Shown here: piece by piece, positions 48,201 to 61,633 of the stretch
Layout of the letters: every line of letters starts with the position of its first letter
Numbering within the stretch: the first letter of the stretch is position 1
Source: Membranipora membranacea
Lineage: Eukaryota; Bryozoa; Gymnolaemata; Cheilostomatida; Membraniporidae
Direction: 5' to 3'
DNA: 64,000 bases
NCBI GenBank assembly: GCA_914767715.1
Contig: OU612072.1
Location: 16,430,001-16,494,000, forward strand
Position numbers and translations under genes: made by a program
The notes under the pieces: model-generated
Database searches by the model: none
Told to the model about the DNA's origin: nothing
The model's input: only the letters and a program-made list of their open reading frames with translations

Positions 48201-51200
48201 TCATTACACAGATGTGTATGATTGAGAGAAGTGGACTGAGCAGATGGCATGGTTAAATGAGCCAGGACATACTAACCTCCAACTACAATTCAACATCGAT
48301 TGGTTTAACCCTTTTAATCGAGGTGTTTACAGTTTTGGTGCTATCTACATGTCGATTCTGAATTTGCCGAGACACCTGAGATATGAAGAAGAAAACATTC
48401 TCATAATTGGTAAGATTCACTTCTTGTCAGGTTTTCCAAGTAAACTCTCAATCCTGTAAACTCCTGTTACGCAAAGATGTGCAGGTGTGACAGGTAGAGG
48501 AAAAGGCAAACCTTTAGTAAGACTTAATCACATCGTAGGGATGATTTTTTTAAATTGAATATGCACCCAGTGTACATGATGACGGAATGCTTCCACATGA
48601 GGATTGATGCGTAAGCAGAGTGATCCTGTTCTTCACTAAAACTAACTGTTCATGTGACATTGTCTGTGTGAGTATTTTCCATATCCTGACAGCTTTTTGC
48701 ATTCACACAGGTTGTATACCAGGACCTTCTGAGCCTGCCAAAGGACAACTCAACGAGATTCTCTCAGTTATGGTAGGTACTTAGGACTGTGATAACTTGA
48801 ATTCAATCCAATACTGACAGTCAAAAAAGCTGCACACATCATTCTTCAGGGGTTTTATAATTAAGATGCTCGCTGGCCACCTATTAGGCTTGAATTATTG
48901 GATGCTAGTAAAAGTTCACAACTCATGAACACATCATTCATTGATCATTACGCTGAAGCAAAACACATTTCCATTTACTGATTAGTCTTGTTGTCTAGCA
49001 ATGTCTTCTAAAATGTAATACCAGAGGTTTACAACAGCCTTTGCTATGTAGTAATTTTCGCTAGTAATTTTGAGTAATTGCTCTTTAGTGCAACTGGAAT
49101 ATTACACATTGTTCCGATACAAAAGCTCACTGATCAAACTCTATAGGTGTATTTGCACTTAAACAATAAATACACCATGTTTGAAGTTACTAACCTATTG
49201 AGCAATGGACACTGGAAATCATTGAGATAAATTTGCCCACCTCTTTATTCTGTCAACCAAGGTATTGAGCGATAGCTAGGCCTAGAATTGATTCGCAAAT
49301 CTCACCACTTGCACAATTTAAAACAGCCGTGCTCAACCTCGGCAAATGTCGATGTGTTGAGCTTGCCTACCTCGAAGGTGTGCTTGATACCCTCGATCCT
49401 GATCCCCCTATAAAAGTCATAAAAGAAAACTTCAAAGAACTAGCTTACAGCGCCTTTGAAGAAAAGTGGTTACATTCAAAAAAACGTACAAAAACTAAAA
49501 TCACTACTAGACATGTCAAGGGTCAAATATAAAAGCCCCTGATGCAACTTCTGTATTATGCTGTAAATACTATCACAGGTCATGGTCCATTCAGAGAACA
49601 CTTAAACCGAAGAAACATCGCTGACGAGTCATCCTGTCCTGAATTCGGTGCATTAGCGGATTAAAATTTTCATTTTTTTTTAATCCAAAAATTAATCAAT
49701 AATTAGAAAGAATACACTCAAAATAGATATATATCCAAACCTTAAAACACAATTTACTACCAATATACGCTTAATCAGATTGGTCAGGGGACTCTGAATA
49801 TGATGGGTGCCATATATACCTGTATTCCGACCGATTTATTCTATCATCTATCTCAGTCTCCCTCATAAGACAAGACAACTTCGGCAAATTTGGCCACTGT
49901 GGCCGAAAGAGGCATTTTGTTTAACCAACTGCACCCTTACCAAAGAAAAAGTTGAGACTAATTTACTCAAAATCCGACAAGGTGTACATTGCCTACATTA
50001 TTCTGATCTCAGATTCCAGCTATCTGATATAAAAAAAGTCCAATTTTCGCTCTCTTGCAGAATTGGGAATTCCCCATTATCTGTACCGCAATCAATAATT
50101 TGCCCCAAAAGTCGCTAAATAGACATACATGATTGAAAGGATTCTTCGTCACAACAGGTTCATATCCATGAACCAACTAGCCAACCAGTCACAATAACCG
50201 TTTCCAATTTTTTTATACTCAAAGGTGCAAGATCTCATCCGAGCTCAAGAGTTTACCATTGGTGAAGAGAGTTTCAGGGTTCGTCTCTTCAACTGTGTGT
50301 CTGATTTGCCTGCCACAAGAGCTGCAATGGGACTTATGGGGCACAGTGCGGCACAAGGTTATTACCTAGCTAACTATAACTGTACTTTTACAAGGTGTAA
50401 AACTGATGCATATTTATGTGAATTTATCAATTTTAATGTTCTCCTCAGTCAGATTCAGTTTGCGTAAAGTGAAAAAGTAAATTGTCTTTTGTCTTGGCTT
50501 TATCACCAAGGAAGGAGCATTAACATTTCTTACAGTCTTGCAATTGTTCAATGAATTAGTGCTTTAAAACAGGTGTAGGTCACAGAAATTCATAAATTGC
50601 ATTTCAATGTTGTATAAAGAAATTTCTACCTTCATTTTGGTTTTGCTTAGGTCAATAATATTTTCAGCCAAATGCTTACTAACTGTCACTAATTGCAGGT
50701 TGTTCACTCTGTGATGCCAACCTTCTCGTGGATAAGAAACAAGTCGGCATCGACAGATCACATCGGAACCACATCAGAGTTGCCGCTGAGATATCAGCTG
50801 CCCACACAAAGACTGAGCAAGAAAATATTTCTAAGACAACAGGTTACAAGTATGTACCTATGTATTTATTATTATTCAAATATAGCTCATTTCAGGACTA
50901 TCATACTACAAGATGTATAAAAACCTACCAAATGCCAATTACATTTCACATATTCAACATTACCCAGGGATTGCCGTACCAACAGTTTCAGCATCAGATT
51001 TTTAGATAGACAGTCAAACAACATGACTTTATTTACGACTGGCCTCTTAAGATTATGTTCACCCGCTCTGAATATTAATTTTTTCCAATGTCCCATTTTT
51101 TTATGTATGTTGTGTTATAATTCTCTTTTCAGAGATACAGCTATGTTAATGCTGCCGTACTTCCAGCCAGTAAATGACCATGCAGTGGATACAATGCATA

Positions 51201-54200
51201 ATCTCTGTTCAGGTAACCTTTGTCTAGTTTGATAATTACTAATTTTGCGCCATGATATGAGTTATGTTTCTACCAAGTTTTCACAAACTGTATAGATCTT
51301 ACTGCATGTCTGCGGCCTAGCTTGGGTTTGAATGAAAACAGTTGAAATCCTGATATTATGTTCACACTAACACCATCAGTGATTGCTTGTAAACATATTT
51401 CATGTACTTATGCTGGGTATTCCTCACTCTTAGGTGTCGCAAAAAGACTGTTCTCATTGTGTGATCCGAATCTGCAGGTGCTAAGTGTTAACCTCACTAG
51501 TGCGCAGGCACCCCAACCGCTGATCGGCAGACTGGTGTCCGGCTCAAGTCTCACGTCTAAGGACTTCAAAACTCTCTATGAAAGCTACTCTCACACATTG
51601 CATGGGACAGTCAGCCTCCGCAAGCTTAACCTGGTTTATCAGCTGAAAATAATCATGAAGATAGCCATGTCTAGGTATGTTGTCCTCTGTCAGGTGTGTC
51701 TTATCACGAAAGCTCCTCATTCTCACGCAAAAATACCAAACAAATTCAGCTGCATTACTTGAAGTTTGGCTGAGATTATTTCATACCAATATTATGATGA
51801 ACCTTTTTCTCAATTTTGATACCAATGTCTTCATTTGTTGTAAACAAGGGACATGACACATTGAAACCTAAGTCATTTTTACTTTAGATGCGTATCTGAA
51901 GCTGAACTGGAGCGGCTAGATGGTTTGTGCGAGACATTTCTAGAGGCCATGAGCCGAGTGTTTGGGCCTGCTGCATTAACCTGCAACTCGCATATGATGC
52001 TCCATCTCTCCAATGGAATAAGGCGGTTCGGTCCAGCACCGAGTAACTGGTATGTTTATTGTTATTCCGCTCTAGCCCACCGGCCTGTTAATGAATCGTT
52101 ATCTGTACCAACACAGCGAATGCTAAAACCCTAAGTGGTTGGGAGGGATCTTGTCTTGTCTTCAGTAGGAGATAACACAAAAATATTGTATTATCAGTGT
52201 ACCGGAACAGGTACTCAAAGGCCCCGGAAAGCAAGTTTTCTCTTGCATCTGATGGTTATCAACCTTGCATGACTGACGAAAAAAGTCAACATGATCTGGA
52301 ATCTTGATGTGTATTTGGGCTAATCTTATTTTAGTCAGGTGAGACCTGAACTGTGCACGGCCTGTGATTGTGTTCATTGTGTCAGGTAAGTAGTTTGCGT
52401 AGATTTGGTCATTTTGAAAGGCTCTTCATATTTAGGGTGAGCAAAAATATTTTAGTGTCTTTACATTTTTGGGTTTGGAGCCATTTTGAATGCACCTGTT
52501 TTTGCATCCATTGCTTTGTTTGGGTTTTCATGGGACTTTAAGGAATAAGAGGGACATGATCGGGACTAATGGAGATGACTACCATGTACACCTGTGTGTC
52601 CAGGCACCCATATGAGGCCTAGATGGTTAGTTTAGGCCAGTTGGCTTATCCTTTTCATACAGTCTAGTTTGGTCTTGGTTCTTATTGCTTGATCTTGAAG
52701 GGTTGTAGTGCTGATATGCTATAAGATATAATAGCTTTTTACAATCAAGTTTCAAAAGCATAACAGCAGCAGTGGCTATTGCAAGCATTTCAGATTGAAA
52801 AAAACAATTGATGTATCAGATAGTGGAATGGAAACATTTTGGTTTGCGTTTTGGAGATAAGCGTCTTCATCTTTTACCTTGGAGAATATGCCCACTCCAA
52901 CCAGGGCTCTCAATCTGGGAGGACCGAAAACCTGAGTTTTGCTGATACCGTGTTGCAGATGGCATTTCAAAGCCGTGTAACACCCTGTGCACAAACAGCT
53001 TAGAGTTTTGGAGCTATGTTAGCCTCCTCAATGGGTCCGGTCACCAAAGCCTAGCGAGCAATAATTTTAGGCCTCTACACATGAATGATACTGGTTTTTT
53101 AGAGTTGTTAGCAGATCATTAATATAGAATCACTGTAAAATTCATCCTGTTTAATGTATTTCGTATATCACAATACAAAATTGTTTCTTTATAATCATAC
53201 AACTAGGCCACACCGAGAGGAATTCCCAAACTTTGATGAATATGAGGCAAAATTCTAAAATCCCCTGAGTTGAACCCAAAAACCCGAGTAACTCGGGCTA
53301 AATCTGAGTGCTTGAGAGCTTTGACTCCAACCCCAATTCATTGGATGACACATCAGTGTAGGAGCATATTTCATATTTGTTAGTGGCGAGTTCATCCTCA
53401 AGCCACTGCTCTTTTGCTGGGTATAAAATCTGACTTTATCACTTGGAAAGATCAGTTTTTGACTTGTGAAATGAAATCAGATGGGTGAGTGGATTTACTG
53501 GTTGATTCCGTGATTTGCATGGGGTATTATTATATTATGCTTGTTTCTGATCAGACTGTACCAGCTGTTAATGGCAAACTGCGAGGCCTTAATCTCAAGA
53601 GGAAGGATGTTAAGGATGATCTCTAAAGCTAATGTGGGGCAGTTCAAAATGCTCTTGTTGCAGACATTAGGGCTGATCCGTATATTTTATCAATAATATG
53701 GTTGGTTTTGGTTGTTGCCTCCCACCATACATTAATGCCGTGAAGGAATAAAGGGTGGTAATACTTGGCAAGACCTATAAAATTTGGGTGGGTTCGAGGC
53801 CCGGCCTCATTCCTATTGCCTACCTACAAAACCATAGTGTTTCCAATGTGGTGATGTGGAGGTTGGAGGTTCAGGGGTGAATTCATGAATAAGTCATCGC
53901 CGACGTTTTCAATATTACAGGATTAATCTCTGATTAGCCTATGACGTTCTATTTACAGGTGCTTCCCTTATGAAAGGTACAATAGGACATTAAAGAACAT
54001 CAAGGTTAATAACCACCAGATTGCACCTCAGGTCAGTTAGCTTCTGAGAGAACGTGTTGAAAGTTTATTGTTATCAAAGACCGACTTTGAGTTATGTTAG
54101 TAGAGTCGTATTCATCCCAGATTAAGCGAAATATAAAAACTGCATTTTTCATAATTGTTTAACATCAATGTTTGTTGCTGATTATCATAAGCAATATCAT

Positions 54201-56939
54201 CATGCTGTGTTATGAACCATCGGTTGGCACTTGGTTTTAGGTTATGAGGCAGACTGACCAGCTAAAGCAAACTGCTATTCCAAAGCCACCTTCACAGTTC
54301 CACACAGTGCCACCAGCTATTCGCTTCCAGCTTAGAGTTGAGGCCCCTCTTCTGTCATCTGAAGGACTGCCCCTCCATATTGAAAGAGACATAACCCTTA
54401 CGAGAGAAGAAAAGCGAGCTATATACAATTATATGAGAGAGGTAAGTTTACACAAAAGTTTTTTATTCTGATTAGTATCGTTCACGTCCTGTCTCGTATG
54501 ATATGAGTGTATATAATATTGATAGCATGCTTTGAACATTTTTGTATAAATCGGTATTGCAAAATCTGAACATGCTAATCTGTCTCCCTGTTTCCTTCAA
54601 CCCGCTGGTCTATCGGTCAATGATTGGTCGGGGTGCCCGAATCATTTTGAGAGTTAAAACCTTAAACTGTTCATAAATACTCTGGACTGGAAACTATTGG
54701 CTGTTTGATACAGGTTCAGCGTCCTCCCTAAATCAGTGCATTTCTCGTTCCGGAACAACATTGTGCTATCCACTTGTTCACTGTAGCACATTGCATTTGT
54801 ATGAAATATGGTACATAGAATATGAAAAATTGAAGGATTTGCCAAGAATTTTATTCAATTGATTGCATCTGATCAATCTAGCTGTCAGACATGTAAAAAA
54901 TAGAAAAAAACACCAATGGTTTTTGGGTAGGGTTTGATTTGAAGGTATTTTGCCATCTGGTCATCCATGGAATTTTAGTACTGTGAACTTTAAAAACATC
55001 ATAGCAGTCATCACAAGTCGAGAGACAGTAGGTAAAACACAAGCATGATGCATTGAACCTTGTAAAGTGTATGGCATTTCAGAACATTTGATCTTTAATA
55101 CAACTTATTACCTGTGATATCGGTATTACTGGTCCCTTGGACATGGTGGAGCGATAATTAACAAACTGTGCATCAAATCATTTTGTACCTATGTACCTCT
55201 AGAGTCTGCAACATGTTGCTCATTTCCGTTTGATTCAAGTTTCCCAAGGTTGGAAACCCTGAAGCAATTGATCTCTGTCTGTAACTCCCTAATGTGTAGA
55301 ACAGAATCCACAGAGGGCCATTCGAGTCCAACTGATGGTACTCATAACTTGCAATTCACACCTACCCATATCCCTAATACCCTACAGGATGAAAATATTC
55401 CCAGATTTAAATTTAGCGCTCTGGCTAAGAATAGTAACACTGGTAAAATTATCAATCAGGTAATAAAAACTTTTAAAAATCCTTAATATATGTTTTCATT
55501 TAGAACTTTGCAAACACCTTAAAATTTGATGTGGAAATAAATTTAGGGATATTTTTGTTAAGTGAATATTGAATGGGCGGAATTTAAAATCCAATGAAGG
55601 TTTATATGCTGGCAGAGGGCAGGTTGGTCTTATATATAATTCACACTCTTTTTATTTTGATTACTTTATTTCGGTAATTCTCTCCCGTACCATTATTTAC
55701 TCTTCTTACATACATACATTCATAATAACATTTATACATTTATAATTATATCTCAGAGGTATCCGAATGTCAGCTTAGTTGGGTAACCAGATAGAAAGGA
55801 GTTTTTGATTGACTGTCAATAAAATTATTGACTGATGGTAATTGCATGAGTGCACTGACGAACCATGTCTATTTTTGAATGGCAAGAGAAGCATTGGGTG
55901 GATGGAATGGTTGTTCACTGCAGGGTCAGAGGGACAAATCTCGTGGATATGCAAGCAGATCAAATTTTCTGCCTGCTAAATGACTGACGGACAAACACGA
56001 CGCTGCTATCTCGATGCATAGCTAAATTAAACACTGTCAGTACATTTGGATGCTACAGAAGAGCAGCTCACTATCCGTCTAGTTTTTTGATCTGGACCAT
56101 TGGTGTCAATTCTGATGAAACTCTTAGCAGATGTCCACATTTTATTGGTATTCCCGCTACACATGTGTGACATAATTTCTAAAGAACTTCTATTGCTTTG
56201 ATAAGCCACCATTAAACGGTTTGATGAGTGGAAATAACAGAAAATTGAAAGTGAGCTTAATAAGGCAATGAAAGTTTAACTGGCAAATTCATTGTCAGTT
56301 TTTGATTTAATAGGCCTAAATAATACTATGTCACGATGGTTTCTTTTATGATCATGAAAATTGGTGGCATATGAGTAGAAAATTGGTGGTAGAAAATGTT
56401 AAAATCCTAGGCATGCCTTTTGTAAGCAAAAGATGCACACACCAGCTTATGATCCGAAATTTCCATATAAAGGTTACATAAATAGGGTGTTCCATTTATG
56501 CTGCTATAATCTAAAACATTCAGTTTTGTATGAGTGTGAGTATGAGCTTGAATGGCAATGTACAAATATATTAAGATGTTTATAAATGTATTTTCAGAAA
56601 GAAATTCCAGCGGTGTTCCAGATAGATGGGGTGAAAGCTATGTGGGTATTCGGAGAAGAAATCAGAAGAGGAAATGCAGTTTGGTTAAAAACTGAAGCCA
56701 TCTTGATAACTCAGACAGTGAAAGTTAATAACGCTCTTATGGTGATCGTTGGGCATGAGCTGCATACCCTACTGAGGGAGGAAGCTGAGGGGCTTATTAA
56801 GACCTGGCAGTTCAAGAGAATATGTCCTCGAGCCTTTTCCCCCTGTCTGATCCAATGTCAGTTGACAATCAGCAGCAGGAAAATACAGGGTGTAAGCCAG
56901 TATTCAACTGAAAAGAGGCCAAGTAGATATGCATATTGA
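45265..56939 (+). pseudogene. EnSpm/CACTA-type (tnp2-like) transposase gene, 13 exons, one in-frame stop
   Basis: Exons: 45265-45422, 45568-45718, 46091-46298, 48168-48409, 48711-48772, 50225-50357, 50699-50849, 51133-51212, 51434-51674, 51888-52049, 53959-54031, 54241-54441 and 56598-56939. Every junction keeps phase. Landmarks: a basic, coiled N-terminal exon; a cysteine cluster (ICTMCKK, CDLWRTRDSGC); NLPRHLRYEEENILIIG joined to CIPGPSEP; CVSDLPATRAAMGLMGHSA joined to GCSLCD; DHAVDTMHNLCSG joined to VAKRLF; HMMLHLSNGIRRFGP joined to WCFPYERYNRTLKN. These match the tnp2/Transposase_21 family. The acidic residues in CVSD, VDTMHN and YERYN are candidates for the catalytic triad. A TGA at 48223-48225 interrupts exon 4 between DVYD and EKW. 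The gene is either newly inactivated or needs readthrough. The true start is unknown. Exon 6 has a weak donor (GTTATT). Confidence 0.85.
55247..55458 (+). other. Possible extra exon inside the last transposase intron
   Basis: An open stretch after TTTCCCAAG (ETLKQLISVCNSLMCRTE to GKIINQ) ends at a GTAATA. It is polar and fits the strand, but the join of the neighbouring exons is already in phase without it and the donor is weak. Confidence 0.25.
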
Positions 56940-57490
56940 ATTGTGCATCAATAATGAGCCATCTATGCATGGCTAACTAATATTTTGTTTTTATAATATT
57001 CAACCTTATGCTTTGTTTTGATAGAAAAGCTTACTGGTTGAGTTACTCATAAAACAATGTACTCTTTTTGTCACTTCTAAGACACTCTTACATCACCTAT
57101 TGTCATTGATAATAAATGATTGGGAAAAATAGATATGGAAGATCCCTTGTTGTTAATCTCAATCTCATATCGCTGCTGACACCCCCTACCCTGTACTCTT
57201 AATTTGCAAACCATAATTGAAATTTGGTTGTGCAGTATTCTCATCACTAAATCTCTTGTCCTCATTGTGTATGGTGTCTGTAGAGGTGATTGTTTCTTCC
57301 ATACCCAATTCATTTGACAGCTAAAACATCGTTATCTGATAACTATCTACAGGCAATTAATTGATAATGCACTTTGTGGATTCTAAGCTGGTATCAGACG
57401 TTTCTATTCGCTGATTTTCCGCATCGACATGGGTTGTTTTGCTTAGCATCATCATTCGTTGCGAGTAACATTATCTTGAGTATAGCAGCC

Positions 57491-60400
57491 ATGTCAACAC
57501 GATCACGAAAACTCTTCTCAGCGGCTGAAATTATTGAGGAGGAAAGAAATAATCCTGGCGTAGCGTAAGTCATCTACTATTTGTGTATCACTTTGATAGA
57601 GTTGAAGAATCTTTTGTTGATTATTGTACAAATATAGTGTTTATCAATAGTGATCCAGTCCTCTGGTCTCCATCACAACACACTGGATTGTTCTCACTTT
57701 TCAACATGTATGTTAGCAAGGAGCAATAACAGGTTATTCTCGATTTTAACAAGCATGTTAACTTGGTGGTAAAATATTCCTTTGAAACTTACATATCTAT
57801 GTCAGAAGTCAAGGGGTAAATCTTATAACATGTAGGCTCCATGACATTTTGTGTATTATGATATTTGCAGGCCTTTAAAATCCAAGAAGGCAAGTACGAG
57901 CGCTAAGGAGTTCCACCTAGACAAGTTGTTTGACGAGGTGTATGGCACAAAAGAAAACGAGGCAAAATCGAAAAAGAGAGGGAAGGTCTCATTTTCAACT
58001 GTAAACCGTATTCCGAAGGCCATTCCCAATTCTATATGTGGTAAGCATTACAATATCGATGGGACATTATGTGATGCAGCACATCAAAACCCGGCATTTG
58101 CAATGGGAAAAGGATTTTGAGTTATCTATTGCATGTTATAGCTCAGGTTCCAGCTTTAAATTGGTACCATCATTTTGATTTTAGTTTAATTACAACCATA
58201 TCTAGAGCAATTTTTGCGGCTGGTGTCTCAGGATTTCTAGAACCGGCCATTGTTGGGAATTCAAGGATGAAGTTGAGCTTAGTACAAATCTGTGTGGTGT
58301 TATTGTGGACGCTCAGTCAGACCATAGCAACGTGGTTAGATCTGAATACGAGGCGGTAAACTTTGGTGTCAAATTCAACCTAAGGTTATACCGAAAAAGA
58401 TCATGTTTGTGCTGGAATATTGAGTTAGGGTAGGGTGTTTTAGGTAGGGTGAAATTATTCAAGTTAGGACAGTGGCGATTCAGGATGTATGCTGCCCAGT
58501 CGAGTTTTTGTATCACCACGTTAGGATTTGGCTTAAAAATATTTTGCAAAAATGGTTTTCAGTATAGTTTTGTGAATCTCCCCATGCAAAACCTTCTCAT
58601 GGACAGAATATTATCATAACTTCAGAATAAACTGCGTTTTGCATTATCATCATTTTAGGCCGTAAAGAAAGCTACATTCATGTACTCACATATCAAGCTT
58701 CAATATAGCATCCTTGATGACTTCAATTGGTTCTACAACTGAGGCCTTTTATCAACTCTCCCCATGCGGACAAAATTTCCGAGGCAGTTGCCTGTTTCTT
58801 TGTACATACACTACACACTAACTAGTACTCACTAAGTTTCCATATTGTTTTTCAGAATCCACACCCCACACCAAGAAAACCAATCTTACCAGCAAACCAC
58901 TTAACCAACAGATAACAAAGTCAACAGAACCCAAACTCCTCTGTGGTAAGTGGTTTTGTATTGATAGAGTATGATACGTCAAGGATACATTACAGGCAGT
59001 TATATTAGCGTTTACAATATGAATCTTGCTTTTGGGGATCTCTCCTTCAACTGTGCACGTTTTCCAAAGACCATGCCTGATTACAAATGGGGTAAGCTGT
59101 CTGATACTTATGATAAATATATGTACTGTCTTAGCTATTCTTATGGGTTTGATCTTGTGAAACTGGTAAGTACACAGGTTTAGTAGGATAGTGGGTGGGA
59201 CATGGATGAAGTTGGGACTGTGCCATTCCAGGATGCAGGGATCGATTTCTAGAAGAATGAAATAATGCCGCCCAACTAAGTTTCTATCACCAAAATGAGG
59301 AGTTTGTTTAATTTGATTTTCCACAAATTATTTAGGTATGGTTATGCTCACACCATGCAGAATTAATTACTTGTGGTTTGTAGTATTTATTCCGAGTGGA
59401 GTTCTTTCATTTCATTATTTCTCCTGATCTTATGAAATAAAGCAGGTTGGTAGATCTGGATACGGGGAGTAGGGTCGGTTTTGAATTAATGATGTAAAAA
59501 GGAATCAACTTTGTAAAATGGTTAATGATAACTATTCTATATGTAGCCGCCAACAGGAACAGTGTGTTTCGGTTGCTGTTTTAAGTTTTCGAATAATTTA
59601 AAAAAAGATCATTATTGCCTTTTTTGGCTAAATATCGATGAAACATTGAACACATAGTGATAAATCATGTCTAGGTGTTTTAACAGGTCTATGTTTTCTA
59701 TGGCCTTCTCCTGAAACGAATTTTGCAGTTGAGTAAATTAAAAGTGTCTATTCGCATTTTAAGCTATGATATAGCATTCTTGATGACTACTATTGTTTCT
59801 GTATTTAGGACCTATTTTCAACCCTCTTTCACCATAATCAACAAAATCTAGTCTACAATGATAAATGATTCCAAGGGAGTTGCCTGTTACTTTTGTACAC
59901 ACTACACAGTAACTAGTACTTATTAAGTTTTCCTATTGTTTCGCAGATTCCACACTCTACACCAATAATACCACCAGCAAAGCAGTAAACCAGCAGCAGA
60001 TACAAGAGTCGGCAGCACCTAAACCCCTCTGTGGTATGTGTTTTAATATGACACGTTAAAAACTTAATGCTGTCAATACGATAACCTGCCTAACTAGCCA
60101 ACCAAATATATTTCAGCTCTTCCCCATTGCAAAGTATGGCATCACTGAAACACAAGGGCTTTCTCCAAAAACATTTGGTTTTGTGTCGTTTTACAAACGA
60201 AGGGTAGGGCTCTGTGACACAGTTACAAACTAAGAAACTACAATTCAAAATATAAAGTATGTTTTGAAGGAAGCGGTCTCTCACGTCTGATAAATGATAC
60301 ATATATATATTTATGAATATATATAACTATATATGTACATTTGTTGTTCACCACAGGATGGGACATTTGTGTGGTCTGATCATCCTCTGGAGCCATTGAC

Positions 60401-61633
60401 CTACGGGTAATGAACCACCCCTATCTCGATTTCACAGATATTAACTGCATCCTTTATACCAGAAAATGTTAAGGCTCTGTCATTGATGTCCGCTACTATT
60501 GATTTATTCTCCATGATGAATATTTTTTTTAGTTTCCACTCCGCATAGCAGTACCAGTGGTTATAGCTTGTCTTCTTCTCAGCGCAAATCGTCGAGTGAT
60601 AACCTGTCTTGCACAGATATCTGTGAGTATTGTTGTAATAGCGCCACTTAGAGGTTTGGTTGCTAGAGAACCTAGAAACTAGCTGATATATCTCTTTCCC
60701 TTACCCTATAAACGCATCTTATGTTGTGATTTTAATGTTCTGTCCATTCAACAACTCAAGAACTAAGGATATTGCTGCAAACATCTCATCGTTTGAGGGT
60801 CCAAACCATAATTATTTTGAATTGCTCCTAAGACTTTCAATTGTTAATAGTCATGATACCATGTTAGAAACCCCTTAAATGAGATTTTTCTCTCAGGGTC
60901 AACAGCCTTTGTACTGATGTGCCATAGGAGCTACTTTGGTCGGATGCCCTGCCTGACAGTACCATATTGAGACCTCATGTATAACAGACACATTGTATCA
61001 TTAAGATTTACAATAGTTTTAAACCAGGTGTGATAGTATTACTCGTTTTCCCTATATTATCATTATCGTACTATAATTCATAATATATAATGTTACATTG
61101 TAGCGTCAATAGGTAGTTTTGGGGACACCTCCAGACCAGCATACCCAGACCATATTGATTGTCAAGCAAAGATCAACGGACTAGGTAGGTTCAGCGTTCA
61201 TATACTATATCACACCGTACTGTACCACTCCACTCCACCCCGCACCACACCGCACCGCACCACACCGCACCGCACCACACCGCACCACACCACAGCATAC
61301 CATAGTTCACTGTTGCTTGCACTACGGACATAAATAGGTTAAACTATTGTACCTGCCCTAGCTTCAGTCACCACAATGTAGGTTTAAGCAATGAACATAA
61401 CAGTTCAGTTCATTGGCCATCGTACCTTTAACCTCACTTCTCTTACCTACACACAACACGAAAGAAGAGCTGCCCTAGCTGCTTCTAGCTTGAAAAACCG
61501 GTGTTTTTATTTCAGCCAAGATTATAACATCAGTATCAACAAACAACAACGCAAGAAAGCTAACAAAAGAGGATTTCTCTATTGGAAGGAAAGTGTATGG
61601 GGTCCTCCACGAAGAGTTTGATGGCAACGAGAG
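57491..61633 (+). CDS. Unrecognised multi-exon gene downstream of the transposase, with duplicated exons
   Basis: Exons: 57491-57564, 57871-58040, 58856-58945, 59947-60033, 60533-60622, 61104-61184 and 61516-61633 (still open, donor GTATGT). All phases agree. The start Met is in MSTRSRKLFSAAEIIEEE, followed by a lysine-rich exon (LKSKKASTSAKEFHLDKLF, KSKKRGKVSF, ending SICG). Three similar serine/threonine/glutamine-rich exons come next: ESTPHTKKT to LLCG, DSTLYTNNT to PLCG, and VSTPHSSTSGYSLSS to CTDI. The last visible exon has ARKLTKEDFSIGRKVYGVLH. I do not recognise the family. A basic, low-complexity build suggests a nuclear protein. It could be the second product of the same CACTA-type element or an independent host gene. 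The 3' end was not found before the LINE at 62330. Confidence 0.6.
58050..60033 (+). repeat. Tandem duplication of an exon with its flanking intron
   Basis: Exons 58856-58945 and 59947-60033 and their upstream introns align: CATCCTTGATGACTTC versus CATTCTTGATGACTAC, GGCAGTTGCCTGTTTCTTTG versus GGGAGTTGCCTGTTACTTTT, and AACTAGTACT in both. Further upstream, GTTAGATCTGAATACG (58335) pairs with GGTAGATCTGGATACG (59450). The repeat unit is about 1 kb. Confidence 0.75.
61205..61305. repeat. CACCGCACCACAC minisatellite
   Basis: About 100 bp of imperfect 5-bp and 10-bp repeats (CACCG, CACCACACCG) in an intron of the unrecognised gene, strongly C-rich on the plus strand. Confidence 0.85.

Noticed and set aside
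61205-61305. CRISPR-like or telomeric repeat array
   Set aside because: The repeats are 5-10 bp, contiguous, without spacers and not telomere-like; it is an ordinary minisatellite.
61516-61633. BEN domain in the last visible exon of the unrecognised gene
   Set aside because: ARKLTKEDF recalls part of a BEN domain, but the following residues do not continue the pattern and the exon is too short to decide.
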